Below are positions 5,132 through 10,142 of a stretch of 10,142 bases of DNA, one piece after another. The DNA is from Cloacimonetes bacterium SCGC AAA252-N17 (GTDB lineage Bacteria; Cloacimonadota; Cloacimonadia; JGIOTU-2). The stretch covers positions 1 to 10,142 of the forward strand of contig ASNI01000076.1 in assembly GCA_000404785.1 (NCBI GenBank), in the 5' to 3' direction. Positions within the stretch are counted from its first letter, which is position 1; the number at the start of each line of letters is the position of its first letter. A program made the translations under genes and the position numbers. The notes under the pieces were generated by a model. It searched no databases. It had not been told where the DNA came from and saw only the letters and a program-made list of their open reading frames with translations.

Positions 5132-6232
5132 TTAAATTGGGAAATATTCTTTATCGACTTTTTTAACTTTTCCTTTATCGAGCAATTTCTTTGCAATAAC
5201 TCCTAATCTCATTCTGATTACTCCAAGAGGTTCTTCCATATCACCAACTTGTACGCCCTTTGGATGTGCATTAATAAATGCTAACACCTTATCTTCAATG
5301 GGTATATCTTTTTCCCAGGGTTGTTCTTTTTTTGCAGGTTTAGGTTTGGGCTTAGGTTCTTCAACCGGTTTTTCAGGTTCAGGTTCAGGTTTTGGTTTTG
5401 GTTTCTCTTCTTCTATTGCTTCTGCTACAGGTCGTACTTTTACTTTCTTTTCAACTATTGGTTTTCCGCTTCGTAATCTTGCCATAGTATCATTTAGTGC
5501 CTTCCAATTGGAAGCCATTTTTTCTCTTTCTTTTGCAAAGCCACCCAACAGTTGATTGGTCTCTTTGATTATACCTGCTACATATTTGGAGAGTTCCTTC
5601 TTAAGCTCAGCACTCATATCAATATGTTCATCAGAAAATTCCTTGAGTTTGCTTTTGACATAAGTCTCGATATCTTTAATGTCTTTCTCAATATTACCTA
5701 TCATACCCTTAAAGTCTTTGAGTCTATCTGCTTCACCCTTTGACAGGTCTGATCTTAGTTTCTCTGACATAGCCTTGTGATCATTTGAAAAAACATTCAT
5801 AAGTTCAGCAGTATTTTTCGATAGTTCAGCAACATAATTTTCAATATCACCCATCATAACTTTGAAAACACTAATCCTGTCAGTCTCACCTTTCCCCAGA
5901 AATTTCTTAACTTCATCAGCCATAACTTTCAATTCATTAACAGTAATTTTTTGTTCATCAGCAAATTTTTGTAAGAGATCAGCAACATATTTATTCCTAT
6001 CTGATTGTTTATTCTGAATATCAGCCATTAGGTTATGAGATTCTTGAAGCCTATCTTTTTCAATTTTCTCAAGATTTTTTCTGAGTTCATCCGACATAGT
6101 TTTGTGCTCTTTCTGAAAATCTGTTAACATATTATGAGTTTCACTAACAATCTCTCCCACTGTTTTTATTCTCAGTTTATAGGAAGAGATAATGTCTTCA
6201 CTGATTTTTTTCATGTCTTCTGAAATACGCAT
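5132..6232 (-). CDS. GvpC-like helical repeat protein with proline-rich linker and C-terminal winged-helix-like domain
   Basis: A 366-residue protein in three parts. Residues 1-34 form an N-terminal segment shared with the next paralogue (16 of the first 40 residues identical, no gaps). Residues 35-240 are helical tandem repeats: 35-85 (51 aa), 86-143 (58 aa, 51 plus one heptad), 144-194 (51 aa), 195-227 (33 aa) and a partial copy at 228-240. The repeat pattern is (M/L)L-x-x-F-x-x-(E/D)H-K-x-M-S-x-(E/K)L-(R/K), then KGE-x-DR-(L/I). Residues 273-305 are a Pro/Lys/Glu linker and 306-366 look like a winged helix (EDKVLAFINAHPKGVQV, then VIRMRLGVIAKKLLDKGKVK and a closing strand). GvpC is the vesicle outer-surface protein made of 33-residue repeats, so the repeat part may do the same job; this is an analogy, not proven homology. 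Start ATG at 6232 has AAGGAG about 5 bases upstream. Confidence 0.85.
   Translation of the reverse strand: MRISEDMKKISEDIISSYKLRIKTVGEIVSETHNMLTDFQKEHKTMSDELRKNLEKIEKDRLQESHNLMADIQNKQSDRNKYVADLLQKFADEQKITVNELKVMADEVKKFLGKGETDRISVFKVMMGDIENYVAELSKNTAELMNVFSNDHKAMSEKLRSDLSKGEADRLKDFKGMIGNIEKDIKDIETYVKSKLKEFSDEHIDMSAELKKELSKYVAGIIKETNQLLGGFAKEREKMASNWKALNDTMARLRSGKPIVEKKVKVRPVAEAIEEEKPKPKPEPEPEKPVEEPKPKPKPAKKEQPWEKDIPIEDKVLAFINAHPKGVQVGDMEEPLGVIRMRLGVIAKKLLDKGKVKKVDKEYFPI
5513..6130 (-). repeat. DNA coding for 51-residue helical tandem repeats (first paralogue)
   Basis: Encodes residues 35-240 of the 366-residue protein: units of 51, 58, 51 and 33 residues plus a partial copy. The length steps of 7 and 18 residues equal whole numbers of helical turns (two and five), so the helix phase is kept between units. 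The repeats are degenerate at DNA level, so they are old duplications. Confidence 0.75.
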
Positions 6233-6255
6233 TTTTACTCCTTTTTTTCATTGTT

Positions 6256-6909
6256 TTAATTTGTAGCTCTTATATGAGCAGTATTAATAAATAAATTTTT
6301 CCTTTTTAATTCTGTATCTTCTCTTTCCTTTCTAAATTCGCTCAATTTTTTCCTAACTTCATTGGACCTGTTCATTTGTTTTGAATGAATATTTTTTAAA
6401 ATTGATTTTAAATCCTGAATATGTACAGCTTCACCCTTTCGTAGAAGGGCATAAAGTGATTTAGTCATTTCCTCATATTCTTCATGAAATTTTGTTAGCA
6501 TAATATTCACTTCCTTTCCTCTTTGTGTTTGTCTTGTTCTTATGCTATCTAATAGATTTTGAAAATCCTCTAATCTAACCTTATTTCCATCTGCTAATTG
6601 TTTTTTTATTATTTCAGCCATTTCCTTTTGTTCTTCTAAAAAAGTTTTTAATAAATCTCTAACCTCTTCTTCCCTTCTATCCTGCATTAATAGAACATCC
6701 TTTATCATATTATCAAAGTCTTTTTTTCTTAAGGTGTCTTCCTTTGCGAGTCTCTCTTTTAAATGATTACTCATATCATTTCTGATATTTCTAAAATTTT
6801 CAATGATCTTATGAGTATTATCAATAATCATAGCAACATTAGCAACCCTTGATTCATAAGAGGATACTATTTCTTCTGTAATTCTTTTCATATCATCGGC
6901 TGTTTGCAT
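6256..6909 (-). CDS. GvpC-like helical protein of 51-residue tandem repeats
   Basis: A 217-residue, probably all-helical protein. Residues 1-34 match the N-terminus of the downstream 366-residue paralogue (DMK-R/K-I, then E-x-I-x-SSY-x-x-R, then TH). Residues 35-85, 86-136 and 137-187 are three repeats of exactly 51 residues, with a partial fourth at 188-206. Shared positions include an (I/L/M)-x-x-F start, (E/D)M near position 11-12, a D(F/L) pair near position 30 and a charged Q-x-x-R-x-x-EV end. It lacks the linker and winged-helix-like domain of its paralogue. It is the first gene after gvpA, the place where gvpC often lies, which strengthens the surface-protein idea. Start ATG at 6909 has AAGGA 7 bases upstream; its stop is 23 bases before the paralogue. 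A rod-like scaffold or linker protein is the main alternative. Confidence 0.85.
   Translation of the reverse strand: MQTADDMKRITEEIVSSYESRVANVAMIIDNTHKIIENFRNIRNDMSNHLKERLAKEDTLRKKDFDNMIKDVLLMQDRREEEVRDLLKTFLEEQKEMAEIIKKQLADGNKVRLEDFQNLLDSIRTRQTQRGKEVNIMLTKFHEEYEEMTKSLYALLRKGEAVHIQDLKSILKNIHSKQMNRSNEVRKKLSEFRKEREDTELKRKNLFINTAHIRATN
6292..6807 (-). repeat. DNA coding for 51-residue helical tandem repeats (second paralogue)
   Basis: Encodes residues 35-206 of the 217-residue protein: three units of exactly 51 residues and a partial fourth. The first repeat begins at residue 35 in both paralogues, which supports descent from one repeat-containing ancestor. Confidence 0.75.
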
Positions 6910-7022
6910 TTGAATTCCTTTTAATTTAGAATAAAAGAGATGTCTTGGCGAAACATGCTTTTTCTCGGATCAACGAGTGAAGGGTGTCACGGCAAGACCT
7001 CATCAAGTTGCCAACCTGCTTT
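6910..7022 (-). promoter_or_regulatory. gvpA downstream intercistronic region with possible RNA hairpins
   Basis: The 113 bases after gvpA are richer in G+C than the rest of the non-coding DNA. On the minus strand GTCTTGCCG (6998-6990) can pair with CGCCAAGAC (6950-6942), 8 of 9 pairs, enclosing a smaller CTCG/CGAG hairpin. There is also a 12-base near-direct repeat, AACCTGCTTTTT (7013-7024) and AACATGCTTTTT (6952-6963) on the plus strand. In other organisms gvpA transcripts greatly exceed those of the downstream genes, so a structure that stabilises or partly terminates the gvpA mRNA would fit. There is no U-run after the hairpin, so it is not a classical terminator. Confidence 0.4.
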
Positions 7023-7229
7023 TTAGGCTGCTGTGGCTGTTAAGCCAATAGCTTCAGCATACTTCAAGTAGGTTTCGACTGAGGCAACAACTACTCTGGC
7101 CTCGATAGCAAGTAATTCAATACCTACCAATGAGATTCTTACCCAGGCATCAACTACGATACCTTTGTCCAGTATTCGGTCTATAACTTCGACCAGGCTG
7201 GAAGATCCGATTGCTTTTTCTACTGCCAT
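7023..7229 (-). CDS. gvpA: Gas vesicle major structural protein GvpA
   Basis: The 68-residue main shell protein, which polymerises into the ribbed, gas-permeable wall. It carries the near-invariant family sequence: SSLVEVIDRILDKGIVVDAW (10-29), VRISLVGIELLAIEARVVVA (30-49) and the second helix SVETYLKYAEAIGL (50-63), ending TATAA. Length and sequence are those of typical bacterial GvpA with no odd residues. Start ATG at 7229 has a strong AAAGGAG (7245-7239) 9 bases upstream, suiting high expression. Its codons are richer in G+C than those of the neighbours, as expected for a highly conserved, strongly expressed gene. It lies 45 bases after the receiver gene and 113 bases before the first repeat-protein gene. 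Only one copy is present, while some organisms have several. Two further GvpA-family domains occur in the window, in the GvpJ-like protein and in the GvpK fusion. Confidence 0.98.
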   Translation of the reverse strand: MAVEKAIGSSSLVEVIDRILDKGIVVDAWVRISLVGIELLAIEARVVVASVETYLKYAEAIGLTATAA

Positions 7230-7254
7230 GGTACTATGCTCCTTTCTTTTTTTT

Positions 7255-7275
7255 AACTCACTATTATGGTGAGTT
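7255..7275 (-). promoter_or_regulatory. Hairpin between the receiver gene and gvpA
   Basis: On the minus strand AACTCAC and GTGAGTT form a perfect 7-bp stem around the loop CATAATA, starting at the receiver gene's stop codon and followed by an A-run, then the gvpA Shine-Dalgarno. Lacking a U-run it is not a terminator for minus-strand transcription. A 5' stabilising structure or RNA processing site for the gvpA message is possible. Confidence 0.35.
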
Positions 7276-7658
7276 TATAATTTATCTAGCATAATCACAT
7301 AATGTACTAATGCCTTATTCACAATAGTAACAAGTTTATTTAAATTAAATGGTTTATCCAGAAAAGAATATGTTCCCAATTCTTTTGCTCTTGCTCTGAC
7401 TTTTGTATTGCCATAAGCTGAAATCATTATTGTTATTAATGATGGATTGATTTGTTTTGATTCTTCAAAAACTTGCAAACCGTTCTTATCGCCTAACTTA
7501 TAGTCTAATATCATAAGAATAAATTTTTCGTTCTCCAATTTATTAATTGCCGATTCTCCATCATTAGCAATTTTTACAGTATAACCTTCTTCCTTAAGGA
7601 CATCAGAGACAATTTCACAAAAATCCTTATCATCATCTACAAGTAAAATTTTTATCAT
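7275..7658 (-). CDS. Stand-alone response-regulator receiver protein
   Basis: A 127-residue single-domain receiver with no output domain. Key residues are present: the acidic pocket D8, D9, D10 (LLVDDD), phospho-acceptor D52 (MILDYKLGDKNG), the switch Ser at 80 (MISAYGN) and K102 in the DKPF motif. Such proteins act as phosphate relays, as sinks or through protein contacts. Start ATG at 7658 gives the normal first strand MIKILLVDDD; an in-frame extension to 7712 would be read across the sigma-54 promoter and is rejected. The predicted transcription start lies about two bases before this ATG, so the message would be nearly leaderless. It is the first gene of the gvp transcript, 45 bases before gvpA. 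It could take phosphate from the kinase at the right edge and so feed back on gvp expression, or couple buoyancy to another signal. Confidence 0.92.
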   Translation of the reverse strand: MIKILLVDDDKDFCEIVSDVLKEEGYTVKIANDGESAINKLENEKFILMILDYKLGDKNGLQVFEESKQINPSLITIMISAYGNTKVRARAKELGTYSFLDKPFNLNKLVTIVNKALVHYVIMLDKL

Positions 7659-7671
7659 GCTGAAATATTCC

Positions 7672-7686
7672 GCAATAATTGTGCCA
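7672..7686 (-). promoter_or_regulatory. Sigma-54 (-24/-12) promoter of the gvp operon
   Basis: The minus strand reads TGGCACAATTATTGC, matching the RpoN consensus TGGCAC-N5-TTGC. The invariant GG and GC are separated by exactly 10 bases. The predicted transcription start is near 7660, about two bases before the receiver gene's ATG at 7658. It faces the gvp genes and is preceded by an upstream gene for a sigma-54 activator, so the match is unlikely to be chance. Confidence 0.88.
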
Positions 7687-7809
7687 AATATAGTATTTAA
7701 TAAAATTTTCAATTTGCAATTAGCTTTAACATGTTATTATGGATAGAGAAACGAAATTAAAAAATTATTTTCTGCAGTTGATGAGTTTAAAAATATTAAC
7801 TTATATTTG

Positions 7810-7843
7810 TGACATTTTTGTCATATTTTTGTCAGAATTGTCA
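7810..7843 (-). promoter_or_regulatory. Probable enhancer (UAS) for the NtrC-family activator
   Basis: On the minus strand TGACAAAAATGTCA (7823-7810) is an inverted repeat with 5-base arms and a 4-base spacer. Two more TGACA half-sites lie at 7834-7830 and 7843-7839. Their starts are spaced 9, 11 and 9 bases apart, close to one helical turn, so all lie on the same DNA face. The palindrome centre is about 157 bp upstream of the predicted transcription start, a normal distance for a sigma-54 enhancer. That the neighbouring regulator binds here is inference. Confidence 0.7.
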
Positions 7844-7945
7844 GAGTGGAATCGCAAATATCAGCATTAATTTTTTTGGTATTTGTACGTAAGGTATGAA
7901 AACTTGAGTTAAGTTTCTTGCCAAGTGGTTTGGGAATGAGAATAT

Positions 7946-7978
7946 GTCTCAAGTCCAGCGTCGGCAGACTGGACTTCA
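7946..7978. repeat. Palindromic intergenic repeat, copy A
   Basis: On the plus strand it starts GTCTCAAGTCCA and ends GCAGACTGGACTTCA. AAGTCCAG (7951-7958) and CTGGACTT (7969-7976) form a perfect 8-bp stem. It shares both ends with copy B at 8027-8094, so it looks like a short dispersed palindromic element. There is no T-run on either side to make it an intrinsic terminator. Confidence 0.6.
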
Positions 7979-8026
7979 CACGTCGAAGGCGGGTGGAGTT
8001 CAGAATGCAAAAAGAACAACCTTTTC

Positions 8027-8094
8027 GTCTCAAGTCCACTCTCTTCGCCAGCTGGCGAATCTTGTGAACTCGAGTCTCAGCAGACAGGACTTCA
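8027..8094. repeat. Palindromic intergenic repeat, copy B, with a nested perfect palindrome
   Basis: It begins GTCTCAAGTCCA, identical to copy A over 12 bases, and ends GCAGACAGGACTTCA, one mismatch from copy A over 15 bases. Between them lies a 16-base perfect palindrome, TTCGCCAGCTGGCGAA (8044-8059), and the short palindrome ACTCGAGT. AAGTCC and GGACTT form an outer stem. It starts 3 bases past the stop of the sigma-54 activator gene, so it may protect that mRNA's 3' end or separate the two operons. Confidence 0.6.
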
Positions 8095-8097
8095 GAT

Positions 8098-9474
8098 TTA
8101 CAATGGTAAGTTAAGTTCCTCCATTTTACGATAAAGGGTTCTGACATTCATATTTAACATTTTCGCTGCTTTTATCTTATTACCATTTGCTTGTTCAATT
8201 GCTTTTGATATTAAATCTCTTTCAACTTTCTTCATGATTTTATCAAATGAGATATTTCCATTTTGATGAGAAATTTTTAAATCATAATTAGAGTTATTCT
8301 TATTTAAAGATTCCAATAAAATACTGTCTGGTGTTATATAATTACTTTTTTCTAAAAGTACAGCCCTTTTGATTACATGTTTTAATTCTCTGATATTTCC
8401 GGACCAATAGTAATTAAGAAGGAGTTTCAAAGCTTCAGATGAAAAATCTTTAATATCTTTTTTTAGTTCTTTATTTGCTTCCTCTAAAAATATTTTAGCG
8501 AGAATTGGAATATCATCTTTTCTCTCTTGAAGTGTGGGAAGTAAAATTTTAAATTGATTTAACCTATGAAATAGATCTTCTCTAAATTTACCTTGATTAA
8601 CAGCATCAAGTATATCAATATTTGTTGTTGCGATTATTCTTACATCGACACTAATAGATTTTTTCCCTCCTATATGAGTTATCTCCTTCTCTTCAATTGC
8701 TCGTAGAATCTTTGCTTGAGCATCAGCAGGCAAATTTGTAATTTCATCTAAAAATAATGTTCCTTCATTTGCTAATTCAAATTTTCCTTCTTTTGTTTTA
8801 TCTGCACCGGTAAATGCTCCCTTATCATATCCGAATAGTTCACTCTCAACAAGTGATTCAGGAATAGCACCACAATCTATTGGAATAAATGGTTTATCTT
8901 TTCTATGACTTTTTCTATGTATTAAATTTGCAATAACCTCCTTACCAGTACCACTTTTTCCTTGAATTATTACACTCATATTTGTTGGTGCTATTAAATT
9001 AACCTGTTTTAAGACTTTTTTTATTTGAGTGCTTTTTCCCATAAGATTTTCAAAAGTAATTTTTTCACCCAATTGCTGCTTCAGCAGATTAACTTCTCTT
9101 GATAACCGTTGAGTTTGAAGAGCTTTTTTTATTGTAATTATTAATTCTTCATTATCAAAAGGTTTTGTAAGATAATCAAATGCACCTAATTTCATTGCTT
9201 TTATTGCTCCCTTAATATCACCATAAGCAGTAAGCATAATAATTGAACCATCATATTCAGGGATTGTCTTTTTTAATTTTTCCAAAACCTTCATCCCATT
9301 CATATCAGGCAGTCTTATATCTAATAAAACAATATTTGGTGATTTACTTTGAATTTCTTTTATTGCTTTTATTCCATTTCCAACAGCAAAAGATTTATAT
9401 CCTTCATTATCCAATATGGATTTAAGATTAAATTGCATATCTTTATCATCATCAACAATTAAGATTGTATCCAC
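8098..9474 (-). CDS. NtrC-family sigma-54-dependent response regulator
   Basis: A 458-residue transcription activator with the full three-domain layout. Receiver (1-120): acidic pocket D8-D10, phospho-acceptor D52 (LLDIRLPDMNG), T82 and K104 (TKPF). AAA+ domain (about 143-375): Walker A GKSGTGKE (172-179; Lys replaces the common Glu at its second position), the sigma-54-contacting GAFTGA loop (219-224), Walker B GTLFLDE (238-244), REDLFHRL (298-305) and WSGNIRELKH (357-366, with SGN where PGN is usual). The Fis-type helix-turn-helix is at about 425-452 (AIEQANGNKIKAAKMLNMNV, then RTLYRKMEEL). When phosphorylated it should open sigma-54 promoters such as that at 7672-7686. It starts with GTG at 9474, with AAGGAG 8 bases upstream, 25 bases after the kinase gene. 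Both genes form a two-component pair. The signal cannot be told from the sequence. Confidence 0.96.
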   Translation of the reverse strand: MDTILIVDDDKDMQFNLKSILDNEGYKSFAVGNGIKAIKEIQSKSPNIVLLDIRLPDMNGMKVLEKLKKTIPEYDGSIIMLTAYGDIKGAIKAMKLGAFDYLTKPFDNEELIITIKKALQTQRLSREVNLLKQQLGEKITFENLMGKSTQIKKVLKQVNLIAPTNMSVIIQGKSGTGKEVIANLIHRKSHRKDKPFIPIDCGAIPESLVESELFGYDKGAFTGADKTKEGKFELANEGTLFLDEITNLPADAQAKILRAIEEKEITHIGGKKSISVDVRIIATTNIDILDAVNQGKFREDLFHRLNQFKILLPTLQERKDDIPILAKIFLEEANKELKKDIKDFSSEALKLLLNYYWSGNIRELKHVIKRAVLLEKSNYITPDSILLESLNKNNSNYDLKISHQNGNISFDKIMKKVERDLISKAIEQANGNKIKAAKMLNMNVRTLYRKMEELNLPL

Positions 9475-9499
9475 TTAGCGTCTCCTTGTTTTGATTATC

Positions 9500-10142
9500 T
9501 CATTTATCATTATTAATGATCGGGAGTCTGATAATAAATTTTGTTCCTTTGTGATACTCACTTTCGACCTCAATTTTTCCTTTATGAGATTGTATTATTC
9601 GATGAGTAACTGAAAGTCCCAAACCAACCCCATCAGATTTTTTTGTAAAAAATGGATTGAATATCTTACTAATATCTTGTGTAGAGATACCTTTACCAGT
9701 ATCAGAAATATTAATAACAACATATTCTTTTTCTGAATAAGCAGTTATTGATAAACGACCTCCTTTGCTCATTGAATCAATAGAATTAATAATAATATTC
9801 AAAAAAACCTGTTCCATTCTTTTTTCATCCATTAAAATTTTTGGTAATACTCTTGAGTATCGTTTATACAAACGAACATTGTTATTAAACCGCTTTGCTT
9901 TTGTAAGGTCACAAGCTCGATTTAAAGGATGAAGGATATTTCCTTGTTTAAAGACGAATTCGTTTGGTCTTGCAAAGTCTAATAAATCTTTTATTATTCT
10001 ATTTGCTTTATTAGAATTTCTGATAATAATTCTAAGATAGCTTTTTATTTTTATAGCGAGATCAAATTTATTTATACAATATTGAGCGGAAGCTGAAATA
10101 TTAGCAAGAGGATTTCTTATTTCGTGAGCAACACCCGATGCA
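9500..10142 (-). CDS. Sensor histidine kinase, C-terminal part (5' end outside the window)
   Basis: The last 214 residues of a kinase; the frame is open to the right edge and the N-terminal sensor part is missing. The first visible residues hold the H-box (VAHEIRNPLANIS), then the second HisKA helix (NRIIKDLLDFARP). The ATPase domain follows: N-box FLNIIINSIDSM, G1 DTGKGIS, F-box FNPFFTKK and G2 GVGLGLSV, ending FIIRLPI and a short tail. All catalytic motifs are intact. The sequence is of the NtrB/ZraS-like class that pairs with NtrC-type regulators, and the gene is 25 bases upstream of one. It should autophosphorylate on the H-box histidine and transfer the phosphate to D52 of that regulator, and perhaps to the stand-alone receiver at 7275-7658. 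Whether it is membrane-bound cannot be seen here. Confidence 0.95.
   Translation of the reverse strand, partial: ASGVAHEIRNPLANISASAQYCINKFDLAIKIKSYLRIIIRNSNKANRIIKDLLDFARPNEFVFKQGNILHPLNRACDLTKAKRFNNNVRLYKRYSRVLPKILMDEKRMEQVFLNIIINSIDSMSKGGRLSITAYSEKEYVVINISDTGKGISTQDISKIFNPFFTKKSDGVGLGLSVTHRIIQSHKGKIEVESEYHKGTKFIIRLPIINNDK

Larger units (their letters stand above)
7659..8097 (-). promoter_or_regulatory. Regulatory intergenic region upstream of the gvp operon
   Basis: A 439-base non-coding stretch between the sigma-54 activator gene and the receiver gene. Read in the direction of transcription it holds two palindromic repeats (8094-7946), a cluster of TGACA/TGTCA half-sites (7843-7810), an AT-rich spacer with A- and T-tracts that may be bent, and a -24/-12 promoter (7686-7672). 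No protein family, RBS-start pair or tRNA was seen in it. A frame of 108 codons crossing the repeats has no coding signs. Confidence 0.75.

Noticed and set aside
5097..5210. AGGAGG on the plus strand followed by a short plus-strand frame
   Set aside because: There is no ATG at the right distance, the frame is short and lies antisense to the repeat-protein gene, and all other genes are on the minus strand.
7659..7712. N-terminal extension of the receiver gene up to 7712
   Set aside because: The extra 18 residues would be encoded by the sigma-54 promoter, and receiver proteins normally start just before the first strand, as with the ATG at 7658.
7946..8094. Palindromic repeats considered as a CRISPR array or an intrinsic terminator
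   Set aside because: There are only two unequal copies and no regular spacers, and no T-run follows either stem on the minus strand.
7821..8147. 108-codon minus-strand frame across the repeats after the activator gene
   Set aside because: It overlaps the end of the activator gene, both palindromic repeats and the enhancer sites, and its product shows no domain or normal composition.

Overview
This window is a bacterial gas vesicle (gvp) locus. Every supported gene lies on the minus strand, so it is transcribed from right to left. The DNA is AT-rich. Genes are tightly packed, with clear AGGAG-type ribosome binding sites, ATGA overlaps and a GTG start. A sigma-54 activator with an intact GAFTGA loop and a matching -24/-12 promoter point to a bacterium. 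The exact lineage cannot be fixed from the window; a Desulfobacterota-like or candidate-phylum aquatic bacterium is a low-confidence guess.

Layout in transcription order. (1) 10142-8098: the 3' part of a sensor histidine kinase, then a full NtrC-family sigma-54-dependent response regulator. (2) 8097-7659: a non-coding regulatory stretch with two related palindromic repeats, a cluster of TGACA/TGTCA half-sites (the best candidate enhancer) and a consensus sigma-54 promoter about 150 bp further downstream. (3) 7658-7275: a stand-alone receiver protein. (4) 7229-7023: gvpA, the main shell protein, flanked by possible RNA hairpins. (5) 6909-5132: two paralogous helical proteins built from 51-residue tandem repeats that share an N-terminal segment. 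They resemble GvpC in architecture, and the second ends in a Pro/Lys/Glu linker and a winged-helix-like domain. (6) 5006-3378: a J-domain-less zinc-finger protein with six CxxCxGxG motifs, a 63-residue helical protein, the AAA+ ATPase GvpN and a 56-residue AbrB-like protein. (7) 3314-2296: a coiled-coil protein, a second six-motif zinc-finger protein and a small acidic protein that may be a divergent GvpO relative. (8) 2293-278: GvpF/L, a GvpA/J-like domain fused to GvpK, a GvpJ-like protein and GvpO. The left 277 bases hold no supported gene.

How the parts may work together (inference): the kinase and NtrC-type regulator sense an unknown signal and activate the sigma-54 promoter, switching on the receiver gene, gvpA and the assembly genes. 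GvpA forms the ribbed shell, GvpN, F, J, K and O are assembly factors, the 51-residue-repeat proteins are candidate outer-surface stiffeners or scaffolds, and the zinc-finger proteins are candidate dedicated chaperones. The most unusual points are the paired zinc-finger proteins, the GvpA/J-GvpK fusion, the repeat protein with a winged-helix-like tail, and the sigma-54 control with its enhancer cluster.
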